In this document: positions 1 to 12,129 of the stretch, piece by piece | How positions within the stretch are numbered: position 1 is the first letter of the stretch | How the letters are laid out: each line of letters opens with the position of its first letter | From: Salvelinus alpinus | Lineage: Eukaryota; Chordata; Actinopteri; Salmoniformes; Salmonidae | Length of the DNA stretch: 64,000 nucleotides | Direction: 5' to 3' | Assembly: GCF_045679555.1 (NCBI RefSeq) | Contig: NC_092120.1 | Span: forward strand, 4,943,981 to 5,007,980 | Notes under the pieces: model-generated | Database searches by the model: none | The model's input: only the letters and a program-made list of their open reading frames with translations | Told to the model about the DNA's origin: nothing | Program-made: the position numbers and the translations under genes

Positions 1-593
1 ACATTTATTCCTGATTATTATTTGACCATGCTTGTCATTTATGAACATTTTGAAAATCTTGGCTCTCTCTAATTCTCTCCTTCTCTCTCTCTTTCTCTCT
101 CTCGGAGGACCTGAGCCCTGGGACCATGCGTCGGGGCTGCCGGGCGTGATGGCTCCTTGCTGTCCCCAGTCCACCTGGCCTTGCTGCTATTCCAGTTTCA
201 GCTGTTCTGCCTGCGGTTATGGAACCGCCACCTGTCCCGGACCTGCTATTTTCAACTCTTGATGATCGGCTATGAAAAGCCAACTGAAAATTATTCATGA
301 TTATTATTTGACCATGCTTGTCACTTATGAACATTTTGAACATCTTGGCATAGTTCTGTTATAATCTCCACCCAGCACAGCCAGAAGAGGACTGGCCACC
401 CCTCATAGCCTGGTTCCTCTCTAGGTTTCTTCCTAGGTTTTGGCCTTTCTAGGGAGTTTTTCCTAGCCACCGTGCTTCTACACCTGCATTGTTTGCTGTT
501 TGGGGTTTTAGGCTGGGTGTCTGTACAGCACTTCGAGATATTAGCTGATGTACGAAGGGCTATATAAAATAAACTTGATTTGATTTGATTTGA
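1..593 (+). mobile_element. 3' end of a salmonid LINE (RSg-1/L2-like)
   Basis: The 3' untranslated part of a non-LTR retrotransposon, ending in the short tandem tail TTGATTTGATTTGATTTGA at about 575-593. The same sequence occurs inverted at 32913-33480, where it follows a reverse transcriptase reading frame; this identifies it as a LINE 3' end. Bases around 10-63 and 291-346 are near-identical, so this copy is internally rearranged or duplicated. No coding part of the element is present; the 76-residue frame here is chance. Confidence 0.8.
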
Positions 594-3500
594 ATGGAAA
601 GAATATATGTTTTCCCCAATTTGTGGGCGTGGGTGAGGGAAATTCCTAATTATTATGTGAATATCAACTTGAACTATTGCGAGTGTAGGCTACCCATGAG
701 TTTACCAGTCACATTGCCAGGTTTAGAGTTTCCAAGCATGTTCTATTCATTCTATTTTCTGTGTCTGCTGCTGCTGCATTGTGGGGTGCGTTGTCTAGGC
801 AACTGAAGTCTAATTAGCTTGTTTCAGCAAGGAGCAACAAAGTTTCATCACGTTAAGAGTCCATGTAACGGCCGAAACGGACTCAACCACACGAATGCCC
901 CGCCCTCCCGTCTTCAGGTTCCTTCCACGCACAGAAGTTATATTATTATATATTTTTTAAACATTTATGACGGTTCTTTTCATGAGGGTCTTCATCCATA
1001 ACCTTATACAGTAATTATTCCAGCCCTAGTCGTACCTTGAAAATTAAAAGAATTGCATGAGTCCTGGTGGCAATCACTGTTCTGAGAGATGTAGCAGGAG
1101 TTGATGAGAGAGAGCTGGAAAGGGAGGGAGAGGGAATAGATTAGGCTAGAGGAATAGGCGCATCAAGAATGAGGGAATGTTGGAGTGAAGAGAGGGAGGA
1201 GGGGAAGAGAGGTAATGGGGGGGTGCAGCAGCTAGAGCCGTAAGAGGAGATAAAGATAAGATCATTCAGACAATCAGCCGAGGCCTCAGGACAATCATCA
1301 CATCTCATCTGTTTTCAAGAGCAATTCTGTCTTCTATTGAACTGTTGCGGCTCAGTCAGGGAGGCAGTCTCTGGGGGCTTTAACACTCGCTGTGCCACAC
1401 TCTCTCACAACCTTCTCTCACAGCCATAGCCTACCCTCCCCAAGAATCCCTCAACTTATCACAACTGGTGAGAGGATATGCAGAGAAAGAGAAGGGTAAA
1501 AAAGCGGAGATGCAAAAATGCAAAATATGCACGTGCGATGTATCAACTCTCTGGCTTCATTCATACATTATTCCAGTCAACGCTAGCAGCCTACCATATT
1601 TACTCATAAAGTCCCCAATAGAAAATATCCCTTAGGCTGCATGGCTTCTATATGTAATTGCTTACTATATGTGCAGGCTACACGCAACCTCTCGACGCCG
1701 TTACGGTACACAATCTCAATATCAATCTCACAATCAAATCTCCACTAACGTTGCTAATCACAAAAACGGTTGCTAAACGGTTGCTAATCACAAAACGGCA
1801 GATACTGTGTCCACAAAAGCGCTTGAGGAAATCGACATTTGTACGATTGTTTCATGACGTTATGATTACAAAAGCGGGCACACGGTGGGCTACTGGTCAG
1901 ATTTGCGGGCAGTTGATTAACTGAGCTATCCATGGTGCTGAATCTCTGCTAGCCTAGGCCTGTTTGTTTAGAAGCTGATGTTCCCTGTGACAGTCACCAC
2001 AATAAGCAGGTTATAATGAAGTGAAAACACCCACAACCTTCCCAAATCCCCCTGATAGCCAGGTACAAGGGCGAGAAAATTCTGAGGTAGGCTAAAACAA
2101 ATGTAATTGTCACTGGACCTCATAATATTTGAGCAGTTGGCCAAAAGTGCTTCATAGGCCTAGGCTACCTTAAAGGGGAATTTTACCCTAAATCCATTTA
2201 ATGTGTATTTCTAGTCAATCCACCATGCATACGGTCTCGAAATATCATCATTTATCATACGGTTGCATCTTAGATATCGAAACACCCCGTCTGTCAAAAA
2301 GTCAAATTACGTCACCATGCGAGACTTTGCACTTCCACCCTGCTCTTCTTTGACAGTGACTCCCAGAAAGCAGCACGTTCTAGCTGACTCTCTTGGGATG
2401 TTCAATCACCGGTGGACGTGTAATTCAAATGATTTGCTGAGATGTTTAATAGAGCCCTGCCTGAGCCCTACCTATGCCTGCAATGTTCAGGCCCTACCCT
2501 ACCCAGGCCCGATTGCTTTTGCCCAAAACCCGAAATTAGAAATAACTTTATTCGTTATTAAATCCATTAGCTGCTCCTCTCCGTCTGTCACTTGCTCGCT
2601 GTGCATGAGCTCTGCTCATGGCAGCTCTGGATGTCTGTGTATATAGCAAAAAGCTCCTCTTGGGCTGCTCTGCTCAATGACGAGACATGAGAGAACACAG
2701 AGCATGGCTGTTAGCTACTTTTCGTCACGCTAAACTCTGACAACTCAAGGAACATTATTATTTTCTGCGAAATAATCTCAACTGTTTTATATTTGAAGCA
2801 CTTTTGACACCTATGTGTTAAACCAAGTCCACACACCGCCCACTCAATCCAGTTAGAGGGGAATGTTGGGAGTTGTACGAATTTACTCAAATGGGCAATT
2901 GGGAACATCAGGAATGATCAGGACATTCAAAGCTAGAAATCTAGACTCATTGTTTTGATAAATATTTAGTGAATTTGTCTACTATGGACTACTGAAAACA
3001 ACAAAACCAATGGATTACCAGGGTAAAATAGTCATTTAAAACTAGGCTACGTTAGATTCATGTGTGTATTTCTCCATTTACAGTGGTACCGGGATACTGG
3101 TAATTTCTTGCAATTTTCTCAGGAAGGAAAATTGGTAAATTCTCTGGAAAATATTAAACCCTAGTACACACTCTCTCACTCACACACACACACACACACA
3201 CACTAGAAAGATAAAGGTCTAGACCACCCTGGGGTTGTAGGTCCTCTGTTGAAGTAGTTATGGATTTTACTCACGTCACTTGTACTTGTATGCTGTTAGG
3301 GTTTATTTTGCTCCTGTGATGCTCTTTCTCCCTGCTCAACAACAAGCTGAGCTGGTGGTCTCCTGTGGGCCCTTAACCATGCAGGTTAAGTAAAGGACAC
3401 ACACACGTTACAATATGAATTAATGCTGAGGTCCTGGGGTTACAAATTGTCCTTTCCACCTGGTGGCTACCAGAATCTGAACAGATATGGTTGTTGCAGT

Positions 3501-3733
3501 CTGGAAAAACACACACAGCCACTTGTCAGTCCTGTTGTGTCGCAGCTCGGCTCTCACCATTAACTATTGACCAGTCTAGCAACTCTTCAGCTGAGCTGAA
3601 GAGTAGACGGTGGGGTGACTTCACCTAGACCTACAGCTATAATATAGGCGGTATAGTATAGGCGGTATACAATAGGCGGTGGCAAATTGTGTATTATAGT
3701 ACTGTACATGCTGTTCCATACTTAGTTACCATA
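594..3733. other. Intronic sequence without recognised gene
   Basis: No exon of ASCC3 or other gene was recognised. Contents: mixed-composition DNA, a short (CA)n at 3178-3202, a variant direct repeat around 1750-1800 (GTTGCTAATCACAAAA), and three copies of TAGGCGGTA spaced about 15 bp apart at 3640-3682. A piece around 3084-3165 resembles part of the MITE at 13761-14109. The ASCC3 exon that should precede 5257 was not found and probably lies before the window. Confidence 0.5.
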
Positions 3734-3886
3734 TTATAAGTGCTCAATTACACAATGATGATTACACAGTGATGACCCAACTGTTTCTTTGTGACCATCT
3801 CTGTCGGTTTGTCTTATCATTAGTTCCAACTTTTCTACGTCCAAACTTCCATAAAATTCATACTCCTGTGAGGATTTACTACCCAT
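3734..3886 (-). pseudogene. Truncated gag-like N-terminus
   Basis: The first start codon with a plausible open frame after the primer-binding site and leader. It begins Met-Gly-Ser-Lys, the form seen in N-myristoylated matrix proteins, and stays open for 50 codons before TAA at 3734-3736. No major homology region or zinc knuckle is present, so calling it gag is inference from position and the N-terminal form. The element breaks off about here and no further coding sequence follows. Confidence 0.4.
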
Positions 3887-4647
3887 GTTTAGTAAAACCT
3901 TGTAGTTTCTATGCTTATTCTCACAATCTATGTGTATTTCTATGATCTAGGTGTGTGCTTTTTACCGTTATCCAATCACTATAGTTATCACAATCTATGT
4001 GTGTGTGTCTCTTTAATTCCTTACTCAATTGCTATCGTCCTTTTCTAATGTGTATATCTCCTTTCAGTTAGTTTACATAGGTAGTGGCCACAGATAGTTT
4101 GGTAGTAGCCCCTGATACTTTGCGTCATTTACGGACCTTCTAATATATTCTTGATCAGGTCTCAGTTAGATCTCAATATTCTCTAGTTTATATTGGTACT
4201 GCAGATACCTGGTGTCATTACGGACCCCCTTCTACTGCTGCCTAGGTGTCTCTACACCCAATTCCTACCTACCATTTGCATAGAATACTTTGTTGCCTTT
4301 AAAACTTTTCTCTACACAAAATTCGAAAGATAGATCACCGGGTCAGAATGCCCTATGGGAATTTTAAAATCAACACCTAAACTACACAAAAACACTCAAA
4401 TATATTTCTGAATGTAGCCCGAGCGTCAATTCCCCAGAATTCGTGAATAAAGATTTACTGACTGTCGTCTCGTAGACTGGGAAAAGCAATGTAGGTTGGA
4501 TCTCGTCACCACCTCTGTCGTGTACCAGTTCACCACTGGCCTGAAATAAACCCTCAATTGAGAGGTCAGGTCTTTGTCTTACGGATCCTGGATCCGCCCG
4601 TGCACGGTTTTCAGCAGTTCCTTGGGGAGACAGAGGCAGGTATTGAG

Positions 4648-4665
4648 ATCCGGCTCGAAGGACCA
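4648..4665 (-). other. Retroelement primer-binding site, tRNA-Tyr type
   Basis: The - strand reads TGGTCCTTCGAGCCGGAT directly after the LTR. Apart from the last base this is the complement of the 3' end of vertebrate tRNA-Tyr including CCA (CCGGCTCGAAGGACCA). A primer-binding site starting TGG a few bases after the LTR is the standard arrangement for reverse-transcribing LTR elements. Confidence 0.75.
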
Positions 4666-4668
4666 AAT

Positions 4669-5202
4669 TGTCACGAGAATTATGTTCTCAGTGTTCATAA
4701 ACCCAATAAAAATTAACTACTCGGTCTGCGACCCAGAATTTGTAAGATACTGGTTGAAATGAAACAGACGGAGGCCCCAGCTATGATAGTCAAAATGTTT
4801 ATTCACGGGCGCGCTCCCTCGTTGTACAAAACCATTCATTTTAGACTAGCTCCTTACGCACATACTTTTGCACACAAACAGTAGGTATCCTACGCACATA
4901 CTGTATCAATACCCAGCCGACAAAGATTAGGGACCGTGAGAAGCACTCCCTGTCTTTTCCCAAATCTCTCAGTGGCCCCTAGCCAAGGTCGGCACTGAAT
5001 CTTGCTCAGACAGTCTGTGTTTAAGACACTTTAGAGACATACTGTACAGATACAGTATATTGTTTTACCCTAATTCTGACTAAAACTACACACATCATTA
5101 ATAATAATTTGATGATTCTAATTAATGTATTTCATTGATTCTAATCAATTACATACAATTATATAGTTTCGGGGTGGAATATTCTAATCATTAATTTAAA
5201 CA
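4669..5202 (-). repeat. Long terminal repeat of the retroelement
   Basis: On the - strand the segment starts TGT and ends ACA, as LTRs do, and is followed at once by a primer-binding site. It holds an AATAAA polyadenylation signal near 4800 (plus-strand TTTATTC). Length is 534 bp. The boundary next to the primer-binding site is firm. The outer boundary at 5202 is inferred from a TG on the - strand and could be a few bases off, because no second LTR or target-site duplication is available for comparison. Confidence 0.6.
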
Positions 5203-5256
5203 TATAAATTGAATCCACAAATCTTTTACTGATGTCTTTGTTATTCTTGTGTTTAG

Positions 5257-5464
5257 ATGGTAGCCGTAAAGGAGGCGGAGGAGAGGGGAGCAGCAAGCCC
5301 ACCTACGGCTGTCAGGTGACCATCCAGTCGGGGAAGGAGAAAGAGATGATGAAGATGCACCGGAGGGAGGAGAAGAGGGAGAGGAAGAGGGGGGAGAGAC
5401 GCTGGGATGACACCGAATCCTCTTCCGACCTCTACTTTGACCCCAAGGAGATGAGAGCTCAGAG
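5257..5464 (+). CDS. ascc3: ASCC3 exon, end of N-terminal region (partial gene)
   Basis: ASCC3 is the large helicase of the ASC-1 complex. It unwinds DNA 3'-5' for alkylation repair with ALKBH3, and it splits collided ribosomes as part of the ribosome quality trigger complex. This exon starts after TTTAG at 5256 in phase 1 (its first two bases finish a codon) and ends before GTGAAC. The frame reads a glycine/serine-rich lead, then TYGCQVTIQSGKEKEMM, a highly charged Lys/Arg/Glu segment and FDPKEMRAQ. It matches the vertebrate ASCC3 block just before helicase cassette 1. A TACTGAT branch-point-like sequence lies near 5227. The exon begins 54 bp after an antisense LTR. Identification is by recognised family sequence; no alignment was run. 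Confidence 0.9.
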
Positions 5465-6131
5465 GTGAACCACCACACTCAATCTCGCTCTCTCTCTAGC
5501 TCTTCCCCTTTCTCTTCTCTCTCTTCCCATCTTTCTCTTCTGTCTCTCTTCCCATCTCTTTCTCTTTGCCTCTTTTTCCCTCCCTCTCTTTCGTTTTCCC
5601 TTCTCTCTCTGCTTTACTTCTTTTTCTATATCTCCCCCTGTGATCGCTTCTTTACACCCTCCTGCATTTTTCATCACTGCTCGGCTGCAGGTTATAAGAA
5701 AAAAAAACACGGCTCCTGGTCACACTTTTTTCTGAAAAAAATAAATAAGAAGGGATCTTTCTGAAAGTTTACTTTCAGCGGATAAAAAAGCGGCGCAGCG
5801 ATCTGTTTAATTAAAAACTTATCCGGGCCAAATCCGGCAGAGTGTGAGGGAAGAGATTAGCAGAGAGGTAAGCCACGTTACGTTAGCAGAGAATAGTATT
5901 ACTGCAGCGCCTCACATCTCCACACCTCTCCTGTCTAACAGCTCTCAACTCTAGTATCCATCCCCAATCACAACCAACCACACATTAAGCATGTGTAACT
6001 ATGGCTGTTCTGCTGTTCATGTGGATGTTTGGTGTTGAAATACTATATATATATTTCTTTATGGGTTTCATGGATGTGTTATTGTTGTGTCACGGTTGTG
6101 CTGTGGTTGATTAATGGTTGTGTTTCTCCAG
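5465..6131 (+). other. ASCC3 intron, pyrimidine-rich start
   Basis: GT-AG intron (GTGAAC to TCCAG). Bases 5480-5640 are a strongly CT-rich tract. No gene or recognised transposon is seen in the rest. The open frames on both strands of the CT tract are low-complexity shadows. Confidence 0.7.
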
Positions 6132-6267
6132 AGAGCAGGCCCTGCTGACAGCACGGCGGTCTCCATTGCTGAGCAGAGAGAGGGTGTACGAACGCGTCCG
6201 CTACCCCAACGTCTATGACTGCTACGCCGAGGCCACCAAGACCTCCGCCTTCGTAGTGGGAGCCAAG
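6132..6267 (+). CDS. ascc3: ASCC3 exon (partial gene)
   Basis: Follows TTTCTCCAG and ends before GTACAG. Its first base completes the Arg codon begun by the exon ending at 5464, so the phases fit. The frame reads REQALLTARRSPLLSRE, then a YPNVYDCYAEA segment and TSAFVVGAK. This matches the ASCC3 linker before the helicase core, where vertebrates have REQALLNAR and later KTSAF. There are no stops or frameshifts. It encodes no enzymatic motif; the segment is part of the N-terminal extension that contacts the helicase cassette. Confidence 0.92.
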
Positions 6268-6292
6268 GTACAGTATGTGGGGATTACCAGAG

Positions 6293-6419
6293 GTGCGTCA
6301 CAAATGGCACCCTTTTTCTTATTTAATCCACTACTTTTGAGCAGGCTCCATAGGGCTCTGGTCAAAAGTACTGCACTATGTAGGGATAAGGGAATAGGGA
6401 GCCTTTTGGGACAAAGCCC
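6293..6419. repeat. Short palindromic MITE-like repeat
   Basis: Ends are imperfect inverted repeats: GTGCGTCACAAATGGCACCC on the left, and on the right a GGGAGCCTTTTGGGAC form. The interior repeats CTACTTTTGA and, inverted, TCAAAAGTACTGCAC. This layout is known as an abundant palindromic repeat in salmonid DNA. No coding capacity. Confidence 0.55.
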
Positions 6420-7087
6420 TGTACTGCCCAATACCAAATCTATGCCCTATACACTTGACCCCTAGACCATCATGTTCTATCGAAATAACAAGTGATTATA
6501 ACAAGACTAGAAGACATTTTCAAATCCTGCCCACCTGTATTATTGGGCAAAATGAACAGCTTGCTTTGTATTAGTTTGTATTACTTTCATTTCTCTTTCA
6601 TAGTGAGGAAAGTCATAGAGTACACACACGTGTGCACACACACACTTTTCAGTTCTTTGTTTACCCACCATCCTTCACGGCAGTCTGTTCCTTTAATTAC
6701 ACACCAGCACCCCTCACATTACCCACAAGCCACTGCTTTTATCCCGTTTTTATGATCTATTCTTTTGTTCTTGCTGATTTTTCACTCACTATTTACATCA
6801 ACTAACCTGGGGTGTGTTTATTTAGTCCTCAGTTCAGTAGGAGCAGGTGGGGTAGGGGAAATGATGTTCACTGGAAAGTTGATACATTTTCAAATCTGAA
6901 CATGACTTTTGCAATGTTTTGAACGTGTTTGTTTCGAAGTTGAGGCACTGTTTGTTGTTTTATTATGTGTATTGTAAAATGTTTAATATTATGTAGTTCA
7001 GTTGGTAATAAATAGATTGGGGTGGAAATGTACTTTATGTAATGCGGCGTGTTGTTAATATTTGGGATGTGTTTGTGTTGTGTTCAG
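6420..7087 (+). other. Rest of ASCC3 intron
   Basis: No gene or clear mobile element seen. A small CA-rich patch lies at 6620-6645. The intron ends TGTTCAG at 7087. Confidence 0.6.
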
Positions 7088-7213
7088 CTGATGTTACCAG
7101 AGGGGATAAAGAGAGAGTATAATAAGATGTATGAAGAGGTGGAGATTCTTCCTAGTGATCCCATGCCCATCGGCTTTGAGGAGAAACCCATCTACATCTC
7201 TGAACTGGATGAG
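7088..7213 (+). CDS. ascc3: ASCC3 exon leading into helicase cassette 1 (partial gene)
   Basis: 42 codons, phase 0 at both ends, between TTCAG and GTAAGA. The frame reads LMLPEGIKREYNKMYEEVEI, then EPMP-like SDPMPIGF, EEKPIYISELDE. It aligns without gaps to the ASCC3 segment just before the Q-motif/RecA-1 domain. In the transcript it should join the exon at 42508, giving ELDE-VGQLVFKGM, as in other vertebrates (DLDE-IGQLAFKGM). The following intron is about 35 kb and filled with transposons. Confidence 0.93.
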
Positions 7214-7464
7214 GTAAGACACCCAATGGTTACATGTGAATTTGGGAGGTGGGGGGCACACAGCACTGTCAAAAGCACACAGCATACTACACATCACGGA
7301 GGGACCTGCAATTCTGGAGGGAGGATGACTGTGAGAAGGTCAGTTCTGGTTACTTTTTAAAAGGACTTTCTACTCATAAGTGAAAAATAAAATATCATTC
7401 CCCCTCCAGAAATGACCCCAATATAACAGATTGGTTCATATTGTCAGGCAGGTGAGCTATTTAG

Positions 7465-7738
7465 TTGGGCTGGGACGATACCAGTATCGCGATACTCGTT
7501 AGTATCATGGTAAGGAAACAAATCGCAAAGAGGATTTAACTTCTTTAGGAAAACAGCCCTAATGTTGGAAACAGACATCATTATGTTGTCATCCAGTCAC
7601 ATTGATTTATTTTCCAAGATACAGATCATAATATTTTACATAAAGCAGGTTTTTAAAGGACCAAAGAGTTAGATCTGCTTCCTGTTTTCATTTTTGCCAT
7701 GGAAAAAATATCACGATACTGGTATCGTCCCAGTCCTA
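7465..7738. mobile_element. hAT-type MITE, copy A
   Basis: 274-bp element with ~30-bp imperfect terminal inverted repeats (GGGCTGGGACGATACCAG on the left; the inverted form GGTATCGTCCCAGTCC on the right). It is flanked by an 8-bp target duplication, CTATTTAG at 7457-7464 and CTATTTAT at 7739-7746 (one mismatch). Eight-bp duplications are the mark of hAT transposition. A second copy lies at 11872-12129. Non-coding. Confidence 0.8.
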
Positions 7739-7746
7739 CTATTTAT

Positions 7747-8039
7747 CAATAAGCATTATCACATGGTGTAGTCCACCTGATGCAGCATAGCGGCTAGAAA
7801 TAAATAGCCTGAGGGTTGCACATCTGCATTTAACCTATTGTGTCACAAACTCAAAAGTTCAAACATTAGGTTATCTTGCTGCTAGTTACAACAACACATT
7901 GACAACTTGAATGTCCCCCCAATAAATTCAGTCAGCCAACCAAGGATCATGGACTGTGAATATAATGTAGGCCTACCCAGGGGCCCTGACCTCCAGGGGC
8001 CCCCTGTTGATTTTGTTAGTAACTCATCATATTAACATG
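7747..8039. other. Intronic sequence, nothing recognised
   Basis: No gene, tandem repeat or transposon end was seen here. Confidence 0.5.
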
Positions 8040-8235
8040 GCATAAGTCATGTCAAAATGTGTAGAATTGCAGGAAATTAGCTTTAAAACTGTAAAACTGT
8101 TCTCCCTGCTTGTTTGTCTATGGAGATTGCATGGCTGTGTGCTCAATTTTATACACCTGTCAGCAACGGGTGTGGCTGAAATAGCCGAAGCCACTAATTT
8201 GAAGGGGTGTCCACATACTTTTGTATATAATGTAT
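8040..8235 (+). repeat. Relic repeats including a Tc1-type 3' end
   Basis: Two pieces. 8055-8095 (TAGAATTGCAGGAAATTAGC) is the inverted form of the unit repeated at 53185-53410. 8150-8235 ends GGTGTCCACATACTTTTGTA, close to the end of the Tc1 fragment at 44560-44594 (GGTGTCCACATACTTTTAAT). Both are short decayed fragments. Confidence 0.55.
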
Positions 8236-8413
8236 GTATTAGGAGTAATAGGATATATGATAAACAGAGTAGCAGCAGCATATATGATGATTTTTTGGGT
8301 GTGTGTAGAGTCATTATAAATGTATGTGTGTCAGTGTGTGTGAGTGTGTAGGTCCCTGTGAGTGTGCATAGAGCAAAAATTAGAATAAAATACAAGCGTC
8401 AACTCAGATAGTC

Positions 8414-8760
8414 CATGTAGCTATTTGTTAGCAACAGTATTTAGCAGTATTATGGCGTGGGGATTGAAGCTGTTCAGGAGCCTGTTGGAGTCAGACTTGA
8501 TGCACCGGGACTGTTTGCCATGCGGAAGCAGAGAGAACAGTCTATGGCTTGGGTGGTTGGAGTCGTTAACAATTTTCCGGGCCTTCCTTTCACACCACCT
8601 GATACAGAGATCATGGATGGCAAGGAGCTCGGTCCCAGTGATGTACTGGGCTGTCTGCACCACCTTCTGTAGCGCCTTGCGACCAAGGGTGGTGCTATTG
8701 CCATACCAAGCAGTGATACAGCCAGTCAAGAGGCTCTCAATGGTACCTACATTCTTAGCC
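8414..8760 (-). pseudogene. LINE reverse transcriptase C-terminal fragment
   Basis: A - strand frame of about 100 codons reads MTGCITAWYGNSTTLGRKAL, then RVVQTAQYITG-like and HPSHRLFSLLPHGKQSR. This is the C-terminal tail found after the polymerase domain in several fish non-LTR retrotransposons. No catalytic motif, endonuclease or start is present, so this is a 5'-truncated or eroded copy. The exact LINE family was not determined. Confidence 0.6.
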
Positions 8761-8864
8761 TACTATAAAATATATGCGTGTTGACTGTAATCAGGGTAGC
8801 CTAAGTGTCTTGTCTGTTTAATGAACAAAATACCTATTGATTTCATGTGCATGCTGCAGCCATA

Positions 8865-10359
8865 CAGTGCATTTGGAAAGTATTCAGACCCCTTGTCTTT
8901 TTCCACATTGTGTTACATTACAGCCTTATTCTAAAATTGCCTTATTCTAAAACTTTTTTCGTCATCAATCTACACACAATACCCCATAATGACAAAGCAA
9001 AAAAAAATATATATTTGATTTATTAAAAATAAAAAACGCATATCTTATTTACATAAATATTCAGACCCTTTGGTATGAGACTCGAAATTGAGCTCCGGTG
9101 CATCCTATTTTCATTGATCATCCTTGATGTTTCTACAACATGATTGGAGTCCACCTGTAGTAAATTAAATGTATGAGATATGATTTGGAAAGGCACACAC
9201 TTGTCTATAGAAGGTCCCACAGTTGTCAGAGCAATAACCAAGCCATGATGTGTAAGAAATTGTCCGTAGAGCTCCGAGACGACAGGATTGTGTAGAGGCA
9301 CAGATCGGAGGAAGGATATCAAAAACATTGAAGGTCCCCAAGAACACAATGGCCTCCATCAGTCTACAATGGAAGAAGTTTGGAACCGCCAAGACTCTTC
9401 CTAGAGCTGGTTGCCCGGCCAAACTGAGCAACCGGGGGAGAAGGACCTTGGCAAGAACCCGATGGTCACTCTGACATAGCTCTAGAGTTCCTCTGTGGAG
9501 ATGGGAGAACCTTCCAGGAGGAAGCCGCTCCTCAATAAAAAGCACAACAGCCTGCTTGGAGTTTGCCAAAAGGCAGCTAAAGGACTCTGACCATGAGAAA
9601 CAAGATTCTCTGGTCTGATGAAACCAAGATTGAACTCTCTGGCCTGAATGCCAAGCGCCACATCTGGAGGAAACCTGGCACCATCCCTATGATGAAGCAT
9701 GGTTGTGGCAGCATCATGCTGTGGGCATGTTTTTCAGGGACTGGGAGAATAGTCAGGATCGAGGGAAAGATGAACGGAGCAAAGACAGAGAGATCCTTGA
9801 CGAAAACCTGCTCAGGACCTCAGTCTGGGGTGAAGGTTCACCATCCAACAGGACAACGACCCTAAGCACACAGCCAAGACAACACAGGAGTGGCTTCGAG
9901 ACAAGTCTCTGAATGTCCTTGAGTGGCCCAGCCAGAGCCCGGACTTGAACCCGATCGAACATCTCTGGAGAGACCTGAAAATAGCTGTGCAGCGACGCTC
10001 CCCATCCAACCTGACAGAGCTTGAGAGGATCTGCAGAGTAGAATGGGAGAAACTCCCCAAATACAGGTGTGTCAGGCTTGTAGTGTCATACCCAAGAAGA
10101 CTCAAGGCTGTAATCACTGCCAAAGGTGCTTCAACAAAGTACTGAGTAAAGGGTCTGAATACTTTATGTAAATGAATTTATTCTGTTTTTATACATTTGC
10201 AAAACATATCTATACCTGTTTTTGCTTTGTCATTATGGGGTATTATGTGTAGATTGATTGAAGGGGGGGAAACGATTTAATCAATTTTAGAATAAGGTAA
10301 CAAATAACGTAACAAAATAGGGAAAAAGTCAATGGGCCTGATACTTTCCATATGCACTG
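8865..10359 (+). mobile_element. Tc1-like transposon, full length but decayed
   Basis: Starts after TA (8863-8864) with CAGTGCATTTGGAAAGTATT and ends AATACTTTCC-like/GCACTG before TA (10360-10361). These ends are inverted repeats, and the TA duplication is the Tc1/mariner target. Length is 1495 bp. The same family, in better condition, forms the outer element at 18055-21092. Confidence 0.85.
9245..10145 (+). pseudogene. Tc1-like transposase, broken
   Basis: A DDE-type cut-and-paste transposase. Readable parts: [19 protein letters not shown] (first catalytic Asp) at 9593-9865, and [17 protein letters not shown] with the catalytic Glu at 9945-10145. The N-terminal DNA-binding half (9245-9590) is scattered over frames, and the segment with the second Asp (around 9860, PNRTTTL...) is shifted. 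Several stops and frameshifts make it non-functional. Confidence 0.85.
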
Positions 10360-10361
10360 TA

Positions 10362-11871
<1,510 letters not shown>

Positions 11872-12129
11872 TAGGGCTGGGATGATACCAGTATCGCGGC
11901 AAGGAAACAAAACACTAAGTGGATTAAACTTCTTTAGGAAAACAGCCCTACTGTTGGAAATAAACATCATTATGTTGTCATCCAGAGTCACAATGATTGA
12001 TTTTTCAAGCTATAGCACACAACATTTTTCACACAGCAGGTATTTAAAGGACCAAAGAATTTGGTCTGCTTTGTGTTTTCATTTTCGCCATGGAAAAGAT
12101 ATTGTGAGACTGGTATCATCCCGGCCCTA
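11872..12129. mobile_element. hAT-type MITE, copy B
   Basis: Same family as 7465-7738: TAGGGCTGGGATGATACCAG on the left and ACTGGTATCATCCCGGCCC on the right, sharing the interior block GGAAAACAGCCCTA. Flanks TCCCACGC and TCCCATAC form an eroded 8-bp duplication. Confidence 0.78.

Larger units (their letters stand above)
3734..5202 (-). mobile_element. Truncated LTR retroelement (endogenous retrovirus-like), - strand
   Basis: Read on the - strand: an LTR (5202 to 4669), a 3-base spacer, an 18-base primer-binding site (4665 to 4648), about 760 bases of non-coding leader, and a start codon opening a gag-like frame at 3886 that ends after 50 codons. The rest of gag, all of pol and env, and the second LTR are absent. 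The element ends 54 bp before an ASCC3 exon, antisense to that gene. Family assignment (retrovirus-like) rests on the layout only, because no pol domain survives. Confidence 0.65.

Noticed and set aside
4382..4666. 94-codon - strand frame starting in the primer-binding site
   Set aside because: It begins within the primer-binding site and runs through leader sequence without a known domain. The gag-like start lies downstream at 3886.
9593..10145. Possible intact transposase gene
   Set aside because: The two open pieces lie in different frames, and the segment between them is shifted. Same family as the broken outer element at 18055.
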